Assembly (NCBI RefSeq): GCF_017573505.1
Contig: NZ_JAGEOJ010000033.1
Coordinates: 1-64,000 of the forward strand
Length of the DNA: 64,000 nt
Reading direction: 5' to 3'
Source of the DNA: Actinomadura barringtoniae
Lineage (GTDB): Bacteria > Actinomycetota > Actinomycetes > Streptosporangiales > Streptosporangiaceae
The notes beneath the pieces were generated by a model. It was not told where the DNA came from. It ran no database searches and saw only the letters and a program-made list of their open reading frames with translations. Below are positions 55,963 through 64,000 of the stretch, one piece after another. Positions within the stretch are counted from its first letter, which is position 1. The number at the start of each line of letters is the position of its first letter. The position numbers and the translations under genes are program-made.

Positions 55963-56616
55963 TCAGTTGAGTGTGCGTTCGGCGTAGGGACGCAGAGCGT
56001 TGTGCAACTCGACCGCGTCCGGCGCCTGCCCGATGAGGGCCCGGTCGTCGAGTTTGACGGTCTTTGGGCATGCATGGTCGCCGGGTATCTGGAAGCGGCC
56101 TAGCGGTTTGGCGGTCTTCGCTTCGTAGATCTCGAACAGGTAGGAGGCTTTCATGAGCGAGATCTTGGTTGTGTTCTTGGGCCGTGTGCTGCCCGCGAGT
56201 TGTGAGTACAACCTCGCAGTGGACTCAGGCACGTATTCGCAAACCCGGGTCTCCCGCGACCCCGCCGTGTCCTGATAGGCGCAGGCGACGAGCTGGGGCT
56301 TGGGCTTCACGCCGGTCTCGTTCGCCTCCCATCGGGCGGGGAGTCCCTCGGAGTAGTCGCCGGTGTCGGCGTCCGCGAACCTCAGGCTCACCGCGTGCGG
56401 GCCCTTGCCTCGGTACGGTTCGGCGATCCGATTGAAGTAGGTGTCGCTCCGCGCCTTGCCGACGGGCTCAGGCGGGCAGAACTGGTCCACAGAGGCCGGG
56501 GAGGGCGACTGTGGCGGAGCCGGATCGTCGAGCATGCCGACGGCCTGCACTCCACCGAGGATCGCGACGATGCCGATACCGAACGCCCACCAAGCGATTC
56601 GATCCGACCTTCGCAT
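55963..56616 (-). CDS. Membrane-anchored hypothetical protein
   Basis: 217 residues from the ATG at 56616 (an in-frame GTG at 56622 adds two). The N terminus is one membrane helix (WWAFGIGIVAILGGVQAVG), then a short Pro/Ser linker and an outside domain of about 170 residues with four cysteines (DQFCPPEP, LVACAY, RVCEY, DHACPK), possibly two disulfides. The LVACAY...CEY arrangement recalls small actinobacterial periplasmic proteins of unknown function. No catalytic motif is visible. It is on the same strand as the downstream NACHT/KAP gene but more than 450 nt from it. Confidence 0.65.
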   Translation of the reverse strand: MRRSDRIAWWAFGIGIVAILGGVQAVGMLDDPAPPQSPSPASVDQFCPPEPVGKARSDTYFNRIAEPYRGKGPHAVSLRFADADTGDYSEGLPARWEANETGVKPKPQLVACAYQDTAGSRETRVCEYVPESTARLYSQLAGSTRPKNTTKISLMKASYLFEIYEAKTAKPLGRFQIPGDHACPKTVKLDDRALIGQAPDAVELHNALRPYAERTLN

Positions 56617-56746
56617 GCACACGATTGTGAACGATCTGCTCGCTAGCCTCCACCAGAGACAGCTCCGTGGATCGCTAGGAGGCCCGCCCTCGCACGAGAG
56701 ACGTGCGGAACCTCACAGCCGGGTTGGAGCCATGGGGTCGCGCTGC

Positions 56747-56989
56747 TTAATCCAGCGGGCCCTCCTGGGGATCGTCGTCCTTGGGGCTGTCCTGGTCAGG
56801 ACGCCTGGTGATGGTGTAGAGCGCCGCGAGGACCGTCGCGCCAACGTTGAGCGAGAAGCCGATCGCGGGGTAGGCGGAGGCCAGTGCGGCCGCGCCGGCG
56901 GCGCTTCCGGCCACGAGGAGGGTGGTGAAGGTGGGTCCCCGGTGTCCGCCGGGCTCGGGGCCGTCGCTTCGAAGGCGTAGTCTCAGCAT
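56747..56989 (-). CDS. Small hypothetical membrane protein
   Basis: 80 residues from the ATG at 56989, 8 nt after CCGGAG. Two hydrophobic segments (FTTLLVAGSAAGAAALASAY and IGFSLNVGATVLAALYTI) followed by an acidic tail (DQDSPKDDDPQEG). No family is recognised. A strong hairpin upstream isolates it from the methyltransferase gene. Confidence 0.5.
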   Translation of the reverse strand: MLRLRLRSDGPEPGGHRGPTFTTLLVAGSAAGAAALASAYPAIGFSLNVGATVLAALYTITRRPDQDSPKDDDPQEGPLD

Positions 56990-57040
56990 GGTGGATACTC
57001 CGGGTCCTTCATTTCGCAAGTGCTGGGCTGGGTGTCCGTA

Positions 57041-57072
57041 GGCGGCCCACCTGTTGGCGCAGGTGGGCCGCC
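57041..57072. terminator. 13-bp perfect hairpin
   Basis: GGCGGCCCACCTG-TTGGCG-CAGGTGGGCCGCC. Its position, between the stop of the MetE-like gene and the start of the small membrane protein (both -), suits transcription termination. The remaining 57073-57401 contains a 60-codon open stretch on + (CYVPGGFNQDTTC region) with no recognised family. Confidence 0.7.
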
Positions 57073-57401
57073 GCTCTTGTCGGGATGGTGAACGTGGCCT
57101 GCTGGCGGGGGACGCCGCCGCGCGTGACCGGCCGCTGCGCGGACCATGTCGGCCAGCATCGCGGTGAGCAGGGTCGGACCCGGCCTGCTACGTTCCGGGC
57201 GGCTTCAACCAGGACACCACCTGTCGGTTGGTCTTCTCCAGGGACCTCGCCGTGTTCTTCGAGAGCTTGCCGATGGTGAAGGACTTCCGGCTCACCAACG
57301 GCGCGGTGCATCAAGGCCCGCGGTTAGCGGTCGTCAACGGTGGTCAGCCGCGTTGGCGCGTTTCAGTTCCGGCGGCGCGTCTCAGCCTGCGGTGGAATGT
57401 C

Positions 57402-58526
57402 TTAGCCCCAGACTTCCTCGGCGGTCTCGACGATGAGGCGGAGTTTGGCCTTCTGCTCGTCGTGGCTGAGCGCGTTGCCCTCGACCGTGGAGGAGAAGCC
57501 GCATTGTGGCGAGAGGCAGATCTGCTCGATCGGCACGTGCCGGCTCGCCGCCTCGATGCGGCGTTTCAGGTCGTCCTTGGACTCCAGTGCGCCGCGCTTG
57601 GTGGTGACCAGGCCCAGCACGACCGTCTTTCCCTTGGGGATGAAGCGCAGTGGCTCGAACCCGCCCGATCTGTCGTCGTCGTATTCCAGGAAGAACCCGT
57701 CGACGTTCAGTTCGCTGAACAGCGCCTCGGCGACGAAGTCGTAGCCGCCCTGCGCGGTCCAGGCGGATCGGAAGTTGCCGCGGCACATGTGGGTGGTGAT
57801 CGCCATTCCGTCGGGTCGCCCGGCGAGCGCGCCGTTGATCTGCCGGATGTAGCGCAGGTGCAGATGTTCGGCGTCGTCGCCGCGTTCGGTGACCATCGCG
57901 CGCTGGGCGGGGTCGTTGAGGTAGGCGAGGCTGGTGTCGTCGAACTGCAGGTAGGCGCAGCCCAGCTCGCCCAGACGTCGCACTTGCTCGGCGTAGGCGG
58001 AGGCCAGGTCGGACCAGAACTCCTCGACGTCGGGGTAGACGGCCGGATCGATGGACGCCGGGCCGCCGCGGTAGTGGACCATGTTGGGGGAGGGGATCGT
58101 GAGCTTGGGCGTCGCACCGGTCCCTGCCGCCAGGTCGCGCAGGTGGCCGAAGTCGTCGGCGAAAATGGTCTCCTCGAGGCGGATCCGGTCACGAACCCGC
58201 AGGGCGGCGGTGGTGAACTCGATGTCGCCGTTCTCGCGGTGGAACCGGACCTTGATCTGCTCGTCGGCCGGGCTGATCCCGCCGAGCCGGTAGATGAAGT
58301 CCATGTGCCAGGAGGCGCGGCGGAACTCTCCGTCGGTCGCTGAACGCAGGCCCACCTCGGCCTGCATGGCCACCACCGACCGGATGGCCTCGTCCTCGAT
58401 GGCGCGCAGTTCGTCGGTCTTGATCCGCCCTGCGGCCTGGTCGGTCCGGGCTCGCAGCAGCTCGGGCGGTCGGAGCAAGCTCCCGACGTGGTCGGCGCGG
58501 AATGGTGGTGTCAGCCTGGCGGCCAT
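57402..58526 (-). CDS. MetE-like (cobalamin-independent methionine synthase family) methyltransferase
   Basis: 374 residues, ATG after GGGAAGGGAA. It is a single TIM-barrel protein similar to YxjG/YxjH of Bacillus and the C-terminal half of MetE: RADHVGSLLRP at the N terminus, FRRASWHMDF, YLQFDDTSLAYL, and the probable zinc ligands in THMCRGN (His, Cys) and SPQCGF (Cys). Family members transfer a methyl group to homocysteine or a related thiol using a donor other than full-length MetE substrates. No neighbour explains its substrate. It is a single gene; I saw no S-box-like structure in its short leader. Confidence 0.88.
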   Translation of the reverse strand: MAARLTPPFRADHVGSLLRPPELLRARTDQAAGRIKTDELRAIEDEAIRSVVAMQAEVGLRSATDGEFRRASWHMDFIYRLGGISPADEQIKVRFHRENGDIEFTTAALRVRDRIRLEETIFADDFGHLRDLAAGTGATPKLTIPSPNMVHYRGGPASIDPAVYPDVEEFWSDLASAYAEQVRRLGELGCAYLQFDDTSLAYLNDPAQRAMVTERGDDAEHLHLRYIRQINGALAGRPDGMAITTHMCRGNFRSAWTAQGGYDFVAEALFSELNVDGFFLEYDDDRSGGFEPLRFIPKGKTVVLGLVTTKRGALESKDDLKRRIEAASRHVPIEQICLSPQCGFSSTVEGNALSHDEQKAKLRLIVETAEEVWG

Positions 58527-59136
58527 GACGTTCCCTTCCCGAGGATCGGATCAGGCGGTGGCGCATGGTGGGAGCGAACGGAGGCAGGAGGCACTGCATC
58601 CGGGAGGAGCAGGATGATCACCGCCGCTCTGAAGTCGTCCAGCGCGAGCCGACGCGCGGCGTCGGGCGAACGGGTGGGTCTTGGCCAGCCGAACCGACCA
58701 GCTCCACCTATCCCACGTGCGCCTTCATCAACTCCACTGCCCATCACTCTAATACGCGACAGTCGAGAGGATTCGGTCGAGTTCAGACCGCGGACGCCCG
58801 GCAGATGGATGAGTACGGACTCCTAGATGTGCTGTCAGGAAGACATTGTCTCTCGAAGTCGCGCGGGTGCCTGTACTTGTATCGGCCGCTGATGAGGTGG
58901 TGACCAAGCCCTGCGGGACTCGGGCCCGCCTGCCCGGACGGACCGCCTGGTCCAGCGCCGGCGTACGCGGCCGAGGTCGGCGCCTGGCGAGCACTTGCGC
59001 GGGCTGGCCGCCTCCCAAGGAGGCATCGTCCTCGCGCACGTTCCCCGGGCGCATTGCTAGGGGCGCTCCAGTCGGCTCCGTTGGGGGCGTCTGAAGCGGC
59101 TCCGTCTGGGGCTGGTGTTCTTGGCGTTGGGGCGTT
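58527..59136. other. 610-bp intergenic region
   Basis: Several open frames cross it on both strands, but all are rich in Arg, Pro and Thr, lack ribosome-binding sites and resemble no family. Near 59070-59120 the phrase GGCTCCGT is repeated. I see nothing else supportable. Confidence 0.5.
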
Positions 59137-60057
59137 TCAATTGGCCCCCACCTGCTGCCCATTGGCGTGGAGGTGCGCTTCGCCGGTGATGTCCACACGG
59201 TGATATCCATCGCCCTGGTCATGGAAGTACAGGTGAGGGCCGTGGCAGTCGAGGATCTGCCAATCCCGCAGGGTTTCCCCGGCCGGTCCGACGATCTTCG
59301 CGGCGTCCAGCCGCCGGATCACACCGTCGACCAGTGCGCACCACCAAAGCCGGTCGTCGGATCCGGCGAGCAACAGGTGGTCGCCATCAAAGGCGAGTGC
59401 GCGCACGTCATCCACTGGACTGTCATATTCGGCTGTGCGGCCGGCCTGGATCCGGATCAGTGAGCGGCTCCGGTACGCCCAGGTGACTCCCCCCTGGGAG
59501 TTGACGGCGTCGTCAAGGCATGCGATCCCCGAGTCCCACAACCATGTGCCATGAGGGTCTCGGCGCACCAGACTGAACGATTCGGGCCAGCCTTCCTCGC
59601 CGTGCGTGGTCCAGATTGTGCCTGAATCGTCCGAGACGATCCGCTCGATGTCGTCGCCCAGGGCGAATGTGCGCAGATGAGTTCCGTCCGAGCCGAACAC
59701 ATGAGCATTGCGGGGTTCCGGGTGGCCGCCGACTTGCGGGATGCACGGACAAGCGACCAGCAGTTCGCCGCGCGGCAACAAGGCGATCACCGGATAGGAA
59801 ACGGGAAGGCACGCCAGTTCGAGCCGATGCCACCCATGGGCCTCGTGGGTATAGAGCACCGCCGGGCAAGATCGCGGTGGCCGGTAGAACGGCATCCTAT
59901 TGTGGTTCGGCCCACGGACGAAGCCTCGGGCCAGACCGGGCTCGCTGGTCGCAAGCACACCGATCACGCCCTCCGCGCTGGCCGTGCACGCCAACCCAGA
60001 CTCTCCGTCGGCCAAAGGCACCGGCGGAGCCACTCGCACGGTGGTGAGAACACGCAT
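59137..60057 (-). CDS. Hypothetical beta-propeller-like protein
   Basis: 306 residues from the ATG at 60057 (a TTG at 60075 is possible). It contains repeated short strands with Gly/Asp turns and propeller-like phrases: HVFGSDGTHLRTFALGDDIE, IVSDDSGTIWTTHG, VRALAFDGDHLLLAGSDDRL and WWCALVDGVIRRLD. No signal peptide or membrane helix is visible, so it should be cytoplasmic. Similar uncharacterised proteins are common in actinomycetes; the role is unknown. Confidence 0.65.
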   Translation of the reverse strand: MRVLTTVRVAPPVPLADGESGLACTASAEGVIGVLATSEPGLARGFVRGPNHNRMPFYRPPRSCPAVLYTHEAHGWHRLELACLPVSYPVIALLPRGELLVACPCIPQVGGHPEPRNAHVFGSDGTHLRTFALGDDIERIVSDDSGTIWTTHGEEGWPESFSLVRRDPHGTWLWDSGIACLDDAVNSQGGVTWAYRSRSLIRIQAGRTAEYDSPVDDVRALAFDGDHLLLAGSDDRLWWCALVDGVIRRLDAAKIVGPAGETLRDWQILDCHGPHLYFHDQGDGYHRVDITGEAHLHANGQQVGAN

Positions 60058-60350
60058 TTGCACGATCGTAGGCAATCATCGAGGCGAAGTGGCCGCCGTA
60101 TCTCCTGCAACGCCAGGCCTTCACGATCCAGCTGAAGGACCCTTCCCCGCCTAGTACTTGTCCAGACGACGGGCCGCGGAAGGAAGAGGCGGACTGCACC
60201 GCCCGGCTTTGGCGCACCACCGGCGGCAAACCCAGGCGATCCCTGCCCCACGCGGCCCCTGAAGCGGGCTGCGGTGACTTTTGCGGACGCGCGAAGTCTG
60301 TCCCTTGGGCTGGCCGGCCTTCCCGGCCCTGTGAGAGAGGAGATCCGACA

Positions 60351-60698
60351 GTGGCAGTGGGGATCTTCGCGGGCATCCCTGTCCGCGACTGCGAGAGTGC
60401 CGTGGACTGGTACACCAGGCTCCTCGGCAAGGAACCGGCGTTCTGGCCCAACGAGGTCGAGGCGGTGTGGCAGCTGGCCGAGGGCCGGTATGTGTACGTC
60501 ATCGAGGACACCGCTCGCGCCGGAGGCGGCGTGGGCATGATCTGGGTGGAGGATCCCGCGTCCGAGGTGGATCGGATCGCAGCCCGCGGGCTGCAACCTG
60601 TGGAAAAGGAGCAGCACGGCAACGTCTGCAAGTGGATCTTTCATGACGCCGACGGCAACGAGATGGGCATCGGCGGCGAGACTGTGCCTGCGCCCTGA
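60351..60698 (+). CDS. VOC-family (glyoxalase/bleomycin-resistance fold) protein
   Basis: 115 residues from a GTG at 60351, preceded by GAGAGGAG. VFAGIPVRD-type start (IFAGIPVRDCESAVDWYTRLLG) and the end FHDADGNEMGIGG give the two beta-alpha-beta-beta-beta units of one VOC domain. Family members bind metal and act on, or sequester, small molecules. The substrate cannot be read from sequence; single gene. Confidence 0.85.
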   Translation: MAVGIFAGIPVRDCESAVDWYTRLLGKEPAFWPNEVEAVWQLAEGRYVYVIEDTARAGGGVGMIWVEDPASEVDRIAARGLQPVEKEQHGNVCKWIFHDADGNEMGIGGETVPAP

Positions 60699-60904
60699 AT
60701 CGCAGATCAGGCATGAAGGGACGCGGGCGAGCCAGGCGAAATGGGGCCGTGCCACCGGGTGGCGTTCACCACCTCTGGGACGGCAGGCGCGCCGCCCAAC
60801 CGATGCTCCCCAGGGCCCAAAAGCTGAACGTGCGAGTTGCGAGCGGGCCGTGGTTTCTGTGAAGCCGGGCGGCGGGAACTCTTCTCGATCGCCGCTGGGG
60901 GAGT

Positions 60905-62191
60905 TCAGTCGGCGGCGGCTTCGGTGGTGAACGCGCGGTGTGCGCGGTGTGCGCGGTGCAGGGCGTAGGCGCCGAGCGTCGTCAAGGCCGCGGCGCCGAC
61001 CAGGGTGGCGGAGTGGCTTCCGAAGGCGGCGACACCGAGGCCTGCGAGGAGCGGGCCGGCGGCACGCGCGGCGACCGCGAAAATGGCGATGATTCCGTTG
61101 ATGTGGGGGTATTGGTCAGCCCCGTAGTAGTCCACGAGCAGGGTGCCGCGCAGCAGGTCAGGCAGTCCGTACCCGAGGCCGAAGAATACGACGAGCGTAA
61201 TGATGGCGGCCGTGGCCGCTGGACCATGGCCGGTGGTGAGCAGCGGGACGGGAAGCGCGACGGCCTGTGCGGCGAACAGCAGAATGGCCGTGCGCTGCGC
61301 GGGGATCGAGGGCTGGAGCGCCGTGCAGGTCATCCGCCCGAAGACCTGGAAGGCGCCGACGGCACCGGCGGCGAGGGCGGCTCGGGGGAGCGAGTAGCCG
61401 CGGCCGGTGAAGTAGGCGACCAGGGTGGCTGTGACGCTGAGCTTGGCGGTCGTATGGCTGCTCAGGAAGAGGGCGAACCAACGGAACGATGCGCGGCGGG
61501 TGACCGCGCCTTCGTCGGTGTCCGGCTGTGCCGGCGCTTGGACGTCGGCGGGGTGCCCGTCGGGATGTGCTCCCACGTCGGAGGGCCAGCGCCGCAGTAG
61601 CCCTGCGTGCAGCGGAACCGTGATGAGGCCGAGAGTTCCGGCGAGCAGCACCAGGGTGGTCCGCCAGCCGTACGCGCCGACGAGGAGACCGGTCAGGGGG
61701 ACGAACACGGTGCTGGACAGGCCGCCGGCGATGGTGAGCACGAGTACAGCTCGGGCGCGATGCCAGGTGAACCAGGCGGCCGTGACAGCGAAGGCCGGTT
61801 CGTAGAGCGTTCCGGCCATGGACAGACCGGCCAGGACGAACGCCGCGTAGAAGGCGACCAGGGAATGGACGTGTGCCCAGGCCAGCAGCGCCACGACCCC
61901 GAGCAGGCTGCCGGTGGTCATGACACCTCGGGAGCCGTGGCGCGCCAACAGGCGCCCGACGGGGATGGCGACCAGGCCGGAGACCGCCATCCCCGTGGTG
62001 TAAGCGCCGTTGAGCTGTGCGATCGACCATCCGAACTCGGCGCGCATGGGGACGACCAGCACTGCGAAGGCGTAGACGAGGACACCCCAGGAGACCGGTT
62101 CGGTGACGGCGAGTCCGGCGACCATCCACCACCCGTAGAACACCCGCCGCCACGGCTTGCCGCGCCCGCTTGCTTTCTGGGCGGAGGTCAC
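60905..62191 (-). CDS. MFS transporter
   Basis: 428 residues with about 12 membrane helices in two halves joined by a hydrophilic loop (HPADVQAPAQPDTDEGAV region). GRLLARHGSRGVM between helices 2 and 3 fits the MFS A-motif loop. The closest general type is the oxalate/formate antiporter-like or monocarboxylate-type MFS group (YGWWMVAGLAV at the start). The C terminus carries a short HRAHRAHRA repeat from a GTGTGCGCG repeat in the DNA. Substrate unknown. Confidence 0.9.
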   Translation of the reverse strand: MTSAQKASGRGKPWRRVFYGWWMVAGLAVTEPVSWGVLVYAFAVLVVPMRAEFGWSIAQLNGAYTTGMAVSGLVAIPVGRLLARHGSRGVMTTGSLLGVVALLAWAHVHSLVAFYAAFVLAGLSMAGTLYEPAFAVTAAWFTWHRARAVLVLTIAGGLSSTVFVPLTGLLVGAYGWRTTLVLLAGTLGLITVPLHAGLLRRWPSDVGAHPDGHPADVQAPAQPDTDEGAVTRRASFRWFALFLSSHTTAKLSVTATLVAYFTGRGYSLPRAALAAGAVGAFQVFGRMTCTALQPSIPAQRTAILLFAAQAVALPVPLLTTGHGPAATAAIITLVVFFGLGYGLPDLLRGTLLVDYYGADQYPHINGIIAIFAVAARAAGPLLAGLGVAAFGSHSATLVGAAALTTLGAYALHRAHRAHRAFTTEAAAD

Positions 62192-62251
62192 GGTTCTGGT
62201 CGTGATGGGCCGCCATCGGGGCGATGGGGGTTGGGATGTATAGATCCGGTT

Positions 62252-62797
62252 CTAGGGGTTGTAGATCCAGATGTGGGCCTTGGCGTGTGCAATCGGGCTC
62301 TTGATCGGATAGATCTCGGCCCACACCTTGTCGTGATGTCCATTCAGCCAGCCCGTGCAGGTCTTGTGCTTGGGTCCCCAGTACTTGCGCTGCCACATGT
62401 CCACGTAATGCGCGAACACGCCACCGGTCCGGCGTGTGAACGCCAGCCGGTAACCCTGATAGAGATGGTCCCCGGTTACGTTGAAGCACATCTGGACTTT
62501 GCCGTAGGACCGGACGTGCTTGGTCGTTTGTGGCTTCTTGTAGTCATAGATCCACGCGCCCTTGATGCCTTGCGTCGTCGCCTTCGGCCAGGTCATGGCA
62601 GCAGGGGAGTTACCGGGGCGTGCATTGGGCGCCGTTCGCGCTACCGCCCCGGCTGTGATCGTGGGGGAAGCGGCCGCCGTAGTCGTGGGAGAAGTGGCTG
62701 CTTGTGCCGCGCCAGAGCCCCCCGGTAGAGCGATCATGGTGGCGAGCGACGCCACCGTTCCGGCCATGGCTACCTTGAACGTCTTCACGTAGTGCAC
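62252..62797 (-). CDS. Secreted hypothetical protein
   Basis: 181 residues from a GTG at 62797; a second GTG at 62788 is better spaced from GAGGAG. Sec signal (KTFKVAMAGTVASLATMIAL), then a Thr/Ala/Pro-rich linker and a compact aromatic domain (KGAWIYDYKKPQ, VQMCFNVTGDHLYQGYR, KHKTCTGWLNGHH) with two cysteines that may pair. No family is recognised. A divergent ECF41-like promoter lies upstream, so it may be a target of the sigma factor encoded at the right edge. Confidence 0.75.
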   Translation of the reverse strand: MHYVKTFKVAMAGTVASLATMIALPGGSGAAQAATSPTTTAAASPTITAGAVARTAPNARPGNSPAAMTWPKATTQGIKGAWIYDYKKPQTTKHVRSYGKVQMCFNVTGDHLYQGYRLAFTRRTGGVFAHYVDMWQRKYWGPKHKTCTGWLNGHHDKVWAEIYPIKSPIAHAKAHIWIYNP

Positions 62798-62835
62798 CTT
62801 CTCCTCGGTCAGGAAGTGTTGTGTCCACTCCTGAA

Positions 62836-62863
62836 GACGCAGCAGGGGTCCCCGTCTGTGACA
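62836..62863 (-). promoter_or_regulatory. ECF41-like promoter of the secreted protein gene
   Basis: On the - strand TGTCACA (62863-62857), 17 nt, then CGTC (62839-62836), about 38 nt before the start codon. ECF41 promoters are described as TGTCACA-N16-CGTC; this one has one extra spacer base. Confidence 0.5.
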
Positions 62864-62926
62864 ACTCGGTGGTCGGATTCAGCCCGTTCCTGCCTGACCT
62901 CACCATCGAGATGTCACAGACGGGGA
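62849..62926. repeat. 15-bp perfect inverted repeat carrying two divergent promoters
   Basis: TCCCCGTCTGTGACA (62849-62863) and TGTCACAGACGGGGA (62912-62926) are perfect reverse complements separated by 48 bp. Each arm contains a TGTCACA box pointing outward. Confidence 0.9.
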
Positions 62927-62938
62927 GCCCAATGCGTC
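62912..62938 (+). promoter_or_regulatory. ECF41-type promoter of the SnoaL-DoxX-SigJ operon
   Basis: TGTCACA (62912-62918), exactly 16 nt, CGTC (62935-62938): an exact match to the described ECF41 promoter. The first gene starts 64 nt downstream and the operon ends with a SigJ/ECF41-type sigma gene, suggesting autoregulation. Confidence 0.7.
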
Positions 62939-63002
62939 TTCCGGGGTGGATATGGAGCGCACCCGGCCGCTGAATCCCTGTTCGGACATCCCGGAGGTGG
63001 AC

Positions 63003-63395
63003 ATGCATCTGTTTGGGCTCGCGATGGCAGGCCACGACGTCGATACGGCCGTGACACTGCTCGCGCCAGACGTCGAGTTCCGCAGCCCCGTCGTATTCAC
63101 GCCCTATCGCGGGCGGGACGCCGTCGCACCGCTCCTGTACGCGGTCGCGGATGTCCTTCGAGACTTCCGTTACACCCGGGAGATCGCCTCGGCGGACGGA
63201 CGGGACCTGGCGCTCGTCTTTCAGGCGTCCGCGGGCGACAAGAAGGTTGAGGGATGCGACTTCCTCCACCTCGACGACTCCGGTCTGATCGACGAGCTGT
63301 TCGTCATGATCCGCCCCATGTCCGGCGTGCACGCATTGGCCGAGGCGATGAGGGCGCGGCTGGAGGCCGCGAGCAGCGGCGGGCGGTCGACCTGA
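63003..63395 (+). CDS. SnoaL-like (NTF2-fold) protein
   Basis: 130 residues from the ATG at 63003, preceded by GGAGGTG 5 nt away; an upstream in-frame ATG (62952) lacks a site. HVDTAVTLLAPDVEFRSP-type N-terminal region and the block VEGCDFLHLDDSGLIDELFV are typical of SnoaL-like NTF2 folds. Such proteins bind or transform small ligands, and the same fold forms the regulatory C-terminal domain of ECF41 sigma factors. First gene of the operon with DoxX and SigJ-type genes. Confidence 0.85.
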   Translation: MHLFGLAMAGHDVDTAVTLLAPDVEFRSPVVFTPYRGRDAVAPLLYAVADVLRDFRYTREIASADGRDLALVFQASAGDKKVEGCDFLHLDDSGLIDELFVMIRPMSGVHALAEAMRARLEAASSGGRST

Positions 63396-63423
63396 TGGAG
63401 AACGTGCCTCCGGGGAGGTCACG

Positions 63424-63792
63424 ATGAACGTCGCGCTGTGGGTGGGGCAGGCGCTGCTGGCGGTGGTCTTCGCGTATTCGGGGGCGCTCAAGGTGTCCCA
63501 GTCGAAAGAGAAGCTCGTGAAGATGGGGCAGACGGGGGTGGCCGTCTTCCCGGTGCCGCTGCTCCGATTCGTCGCTTCCTGCGAGCTGCTCGGCGCGGTC
63601 GGCGTCACCGTGCCGTGGCTGACGGACACGGCACCGGTGCTCACACCGCTCGCCGCCGCCGGTTTCATGGCGATCATGGTCGGTGCCATCGCGGCACATG
63701 CCAGGCTCCACGAGCCGCGCAACGTCGCGGCCACCTCGCTGGTCCTGGTCGTCGCGGCAGTCGTCGCAGCGGGCAGGTTCGGGGGAATGTGA
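63424..63792 (+). CDS. DoxX-family membrane protein
   Basis: 122 residues, ATG after GGGGAGG. Four hydrophobic segments and DoxX-type phrases (VFAYSGALKVSQSKEKLVKM, RFVASCELLGAVGV) define the family; members are small membrane proteins linked to redox and thiol stress. Genes of this kind are frequent neighbours of ECF41 sigma factors. Stop and next start are 2 nt apart. Confidence 0.88.
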   Translation: MNVALWVGQALLAVVFAYSGALKVSQSKEKLVKMGQTGVAVFPVPLLRFVASCELLGAVGVTVPWLTDTAPVLTPLAAAGFMAIMVGAIAAHARLHEPRNVAATSLVLVVAAVVAAGRFGGM

Positions 63793-63794
63793 AG

Positions 63795-64000
63795 ATGACC
63801 GATTCCAGCTCCGGCGTCGAGGAGTACCAGCGGCTCCGTCCGTTGCTGTTCTCGATCGCGTACAGGATGACCGGGAGCGTCGCCGATGCCGAGGACATCG
63901 TGTCCGAGGCGTTCCTGCGACTGCATCGTGCACAGGCCGACGGCATCGTGATCGAGTCGATGAGGTCGTACCTGTCGACGGTCGTGTCCCGGCTGAGCAT
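63795..64000 (+). CDS. SigJ/ECF41-type RNA polymerase sigma factor, 3' end outside window
   Basis: Only the first 68 codons are present. YQRLRPLLFSIAYRMTGSVADAEDIVSEAFL is sigma region 2 of the SigJ/ECF41 type (RPRLFGIAYRMLGSVADAED). ECF41 factors have no classical anti-sigma partner and are controlled by a C-terminal SnoaL-like domain, which would lie beyond the edge. The promoter at 62912-62938 matches the ECF41 consensus, so it probably drives its own operon and the divergent secreted protein. Confidence 0.88.
   Translation, partial: MTDSSSGVEEYQRLRPLLFSIAYRMTGSVADAEDIVSEAFLRLHRAQADGIVIESMRSYLSTVVSRLS

Noticed and set aside
57009..57314. 101-residue open frame on -
   Set aside because: Contains the 13-bp terminator hairpin and has no recognisable domain.
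58189..58599. Leader peptide or S-box riboswitch before the MetE-like gene
   Set aside because: No convincing ribosome-binding site for the small frame and no recognisable S-box pairing.
58749..59222. 157-residue open frame on -
   Set aside because: Overlaps the end of the beta-propeller-like gene, is rich in Arg/Pro/Thr and has no ribosome-binding site or family.
1..64000. CRISPR arrays, rRNA, tRNA or complete insertion sequences
   Set aside because: None seen: no regularly spaced repeats, no conserved RNA segments and no intact transposase gene.

Overview
The window is high-GC actinomycete DNA: G/C-ending codons throughout, giant modular NRPS genes with ATGA/GTGA stop-start overlaps, a Tat-exported protein, a lipoprotein L,D-transpeptidase, SigJ/ECF41-type sigma factor and LuxR-NTPase regulators. 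A Streptosporangiales or related genus is plausible, but no rRNA or other taxonomic marker is present.

Left part (1-37104): three consecutive NRPS genes on the + strand, the first cut by the window edge. They hold 12 modules (one partial) and a C-terminal thioesterase. Adenylation signatures read by eye give ...[?]-Asn-Y-X-Asn-X-Y-Thr-X-Asp-Asp-Y-TE. X (three copies of DNLSEGT(I/V)DK) and Y (three copies of DVL..G(L/I)VDK) are signatures I cannot assign. There are no separate epimerization domains. Four condensation domains begin with a D(V/I/L)YPL.PLQ(E/D)G..FHHLL block and look like dual epimerization/condensation domains, predicting D residues at the partial module, the second X, Thr and the second Asp. 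Tailoring, MbtH and export genes are not in the window and probably lie upstream.

37105-43572: a scarred boundary holding a DUF1254/1214-like gene remnant, then a compact cassette: ImmA/IrrE-type metallopeptidase, seven-helix MAB_1171c-like membrane protein and cytochrome P450 on +, an XRE regulator on -, and a divergent acyltransferase-fold protein whose nucleophile serine is glycine. Two cassette promoters share the 12-mer GGTTGACATCCC. After it come a stranded acyl-CoA dehydrogenase C-terminus and a strong terminator. This cassette is my main candidate for an undescribed sensing or signalling system.

43573-51613: a LuxR-family NTPase regulator, a Tat-exported TPR protein with a retropepsin-like domain lacking its catalytic Asp, then a cell-envelope locus (L,D-transpeptidase lipoprotein and a Pro-rich secreted protein on -, divergent OmpR-type regulator and sensor kinase on +).

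51614-60075: a degenerate ricin-like secreted protein, a large membrane protein joining a NACHT-like and a KAP-like P-loop domain (- strand), a VOC remnant, two small membrane proteins, a MetE-like methyltransferase and a beta-propeller-like protein. 60076-64000: a VOC protein, an MFS transporter, a secreted protein, and a SnoaL-DoxX-SigJ operon. The divergent promoters of these last two units sit in a 15-bp perfect inverted repeat whose arms carry ECF41-type promoter motifs.
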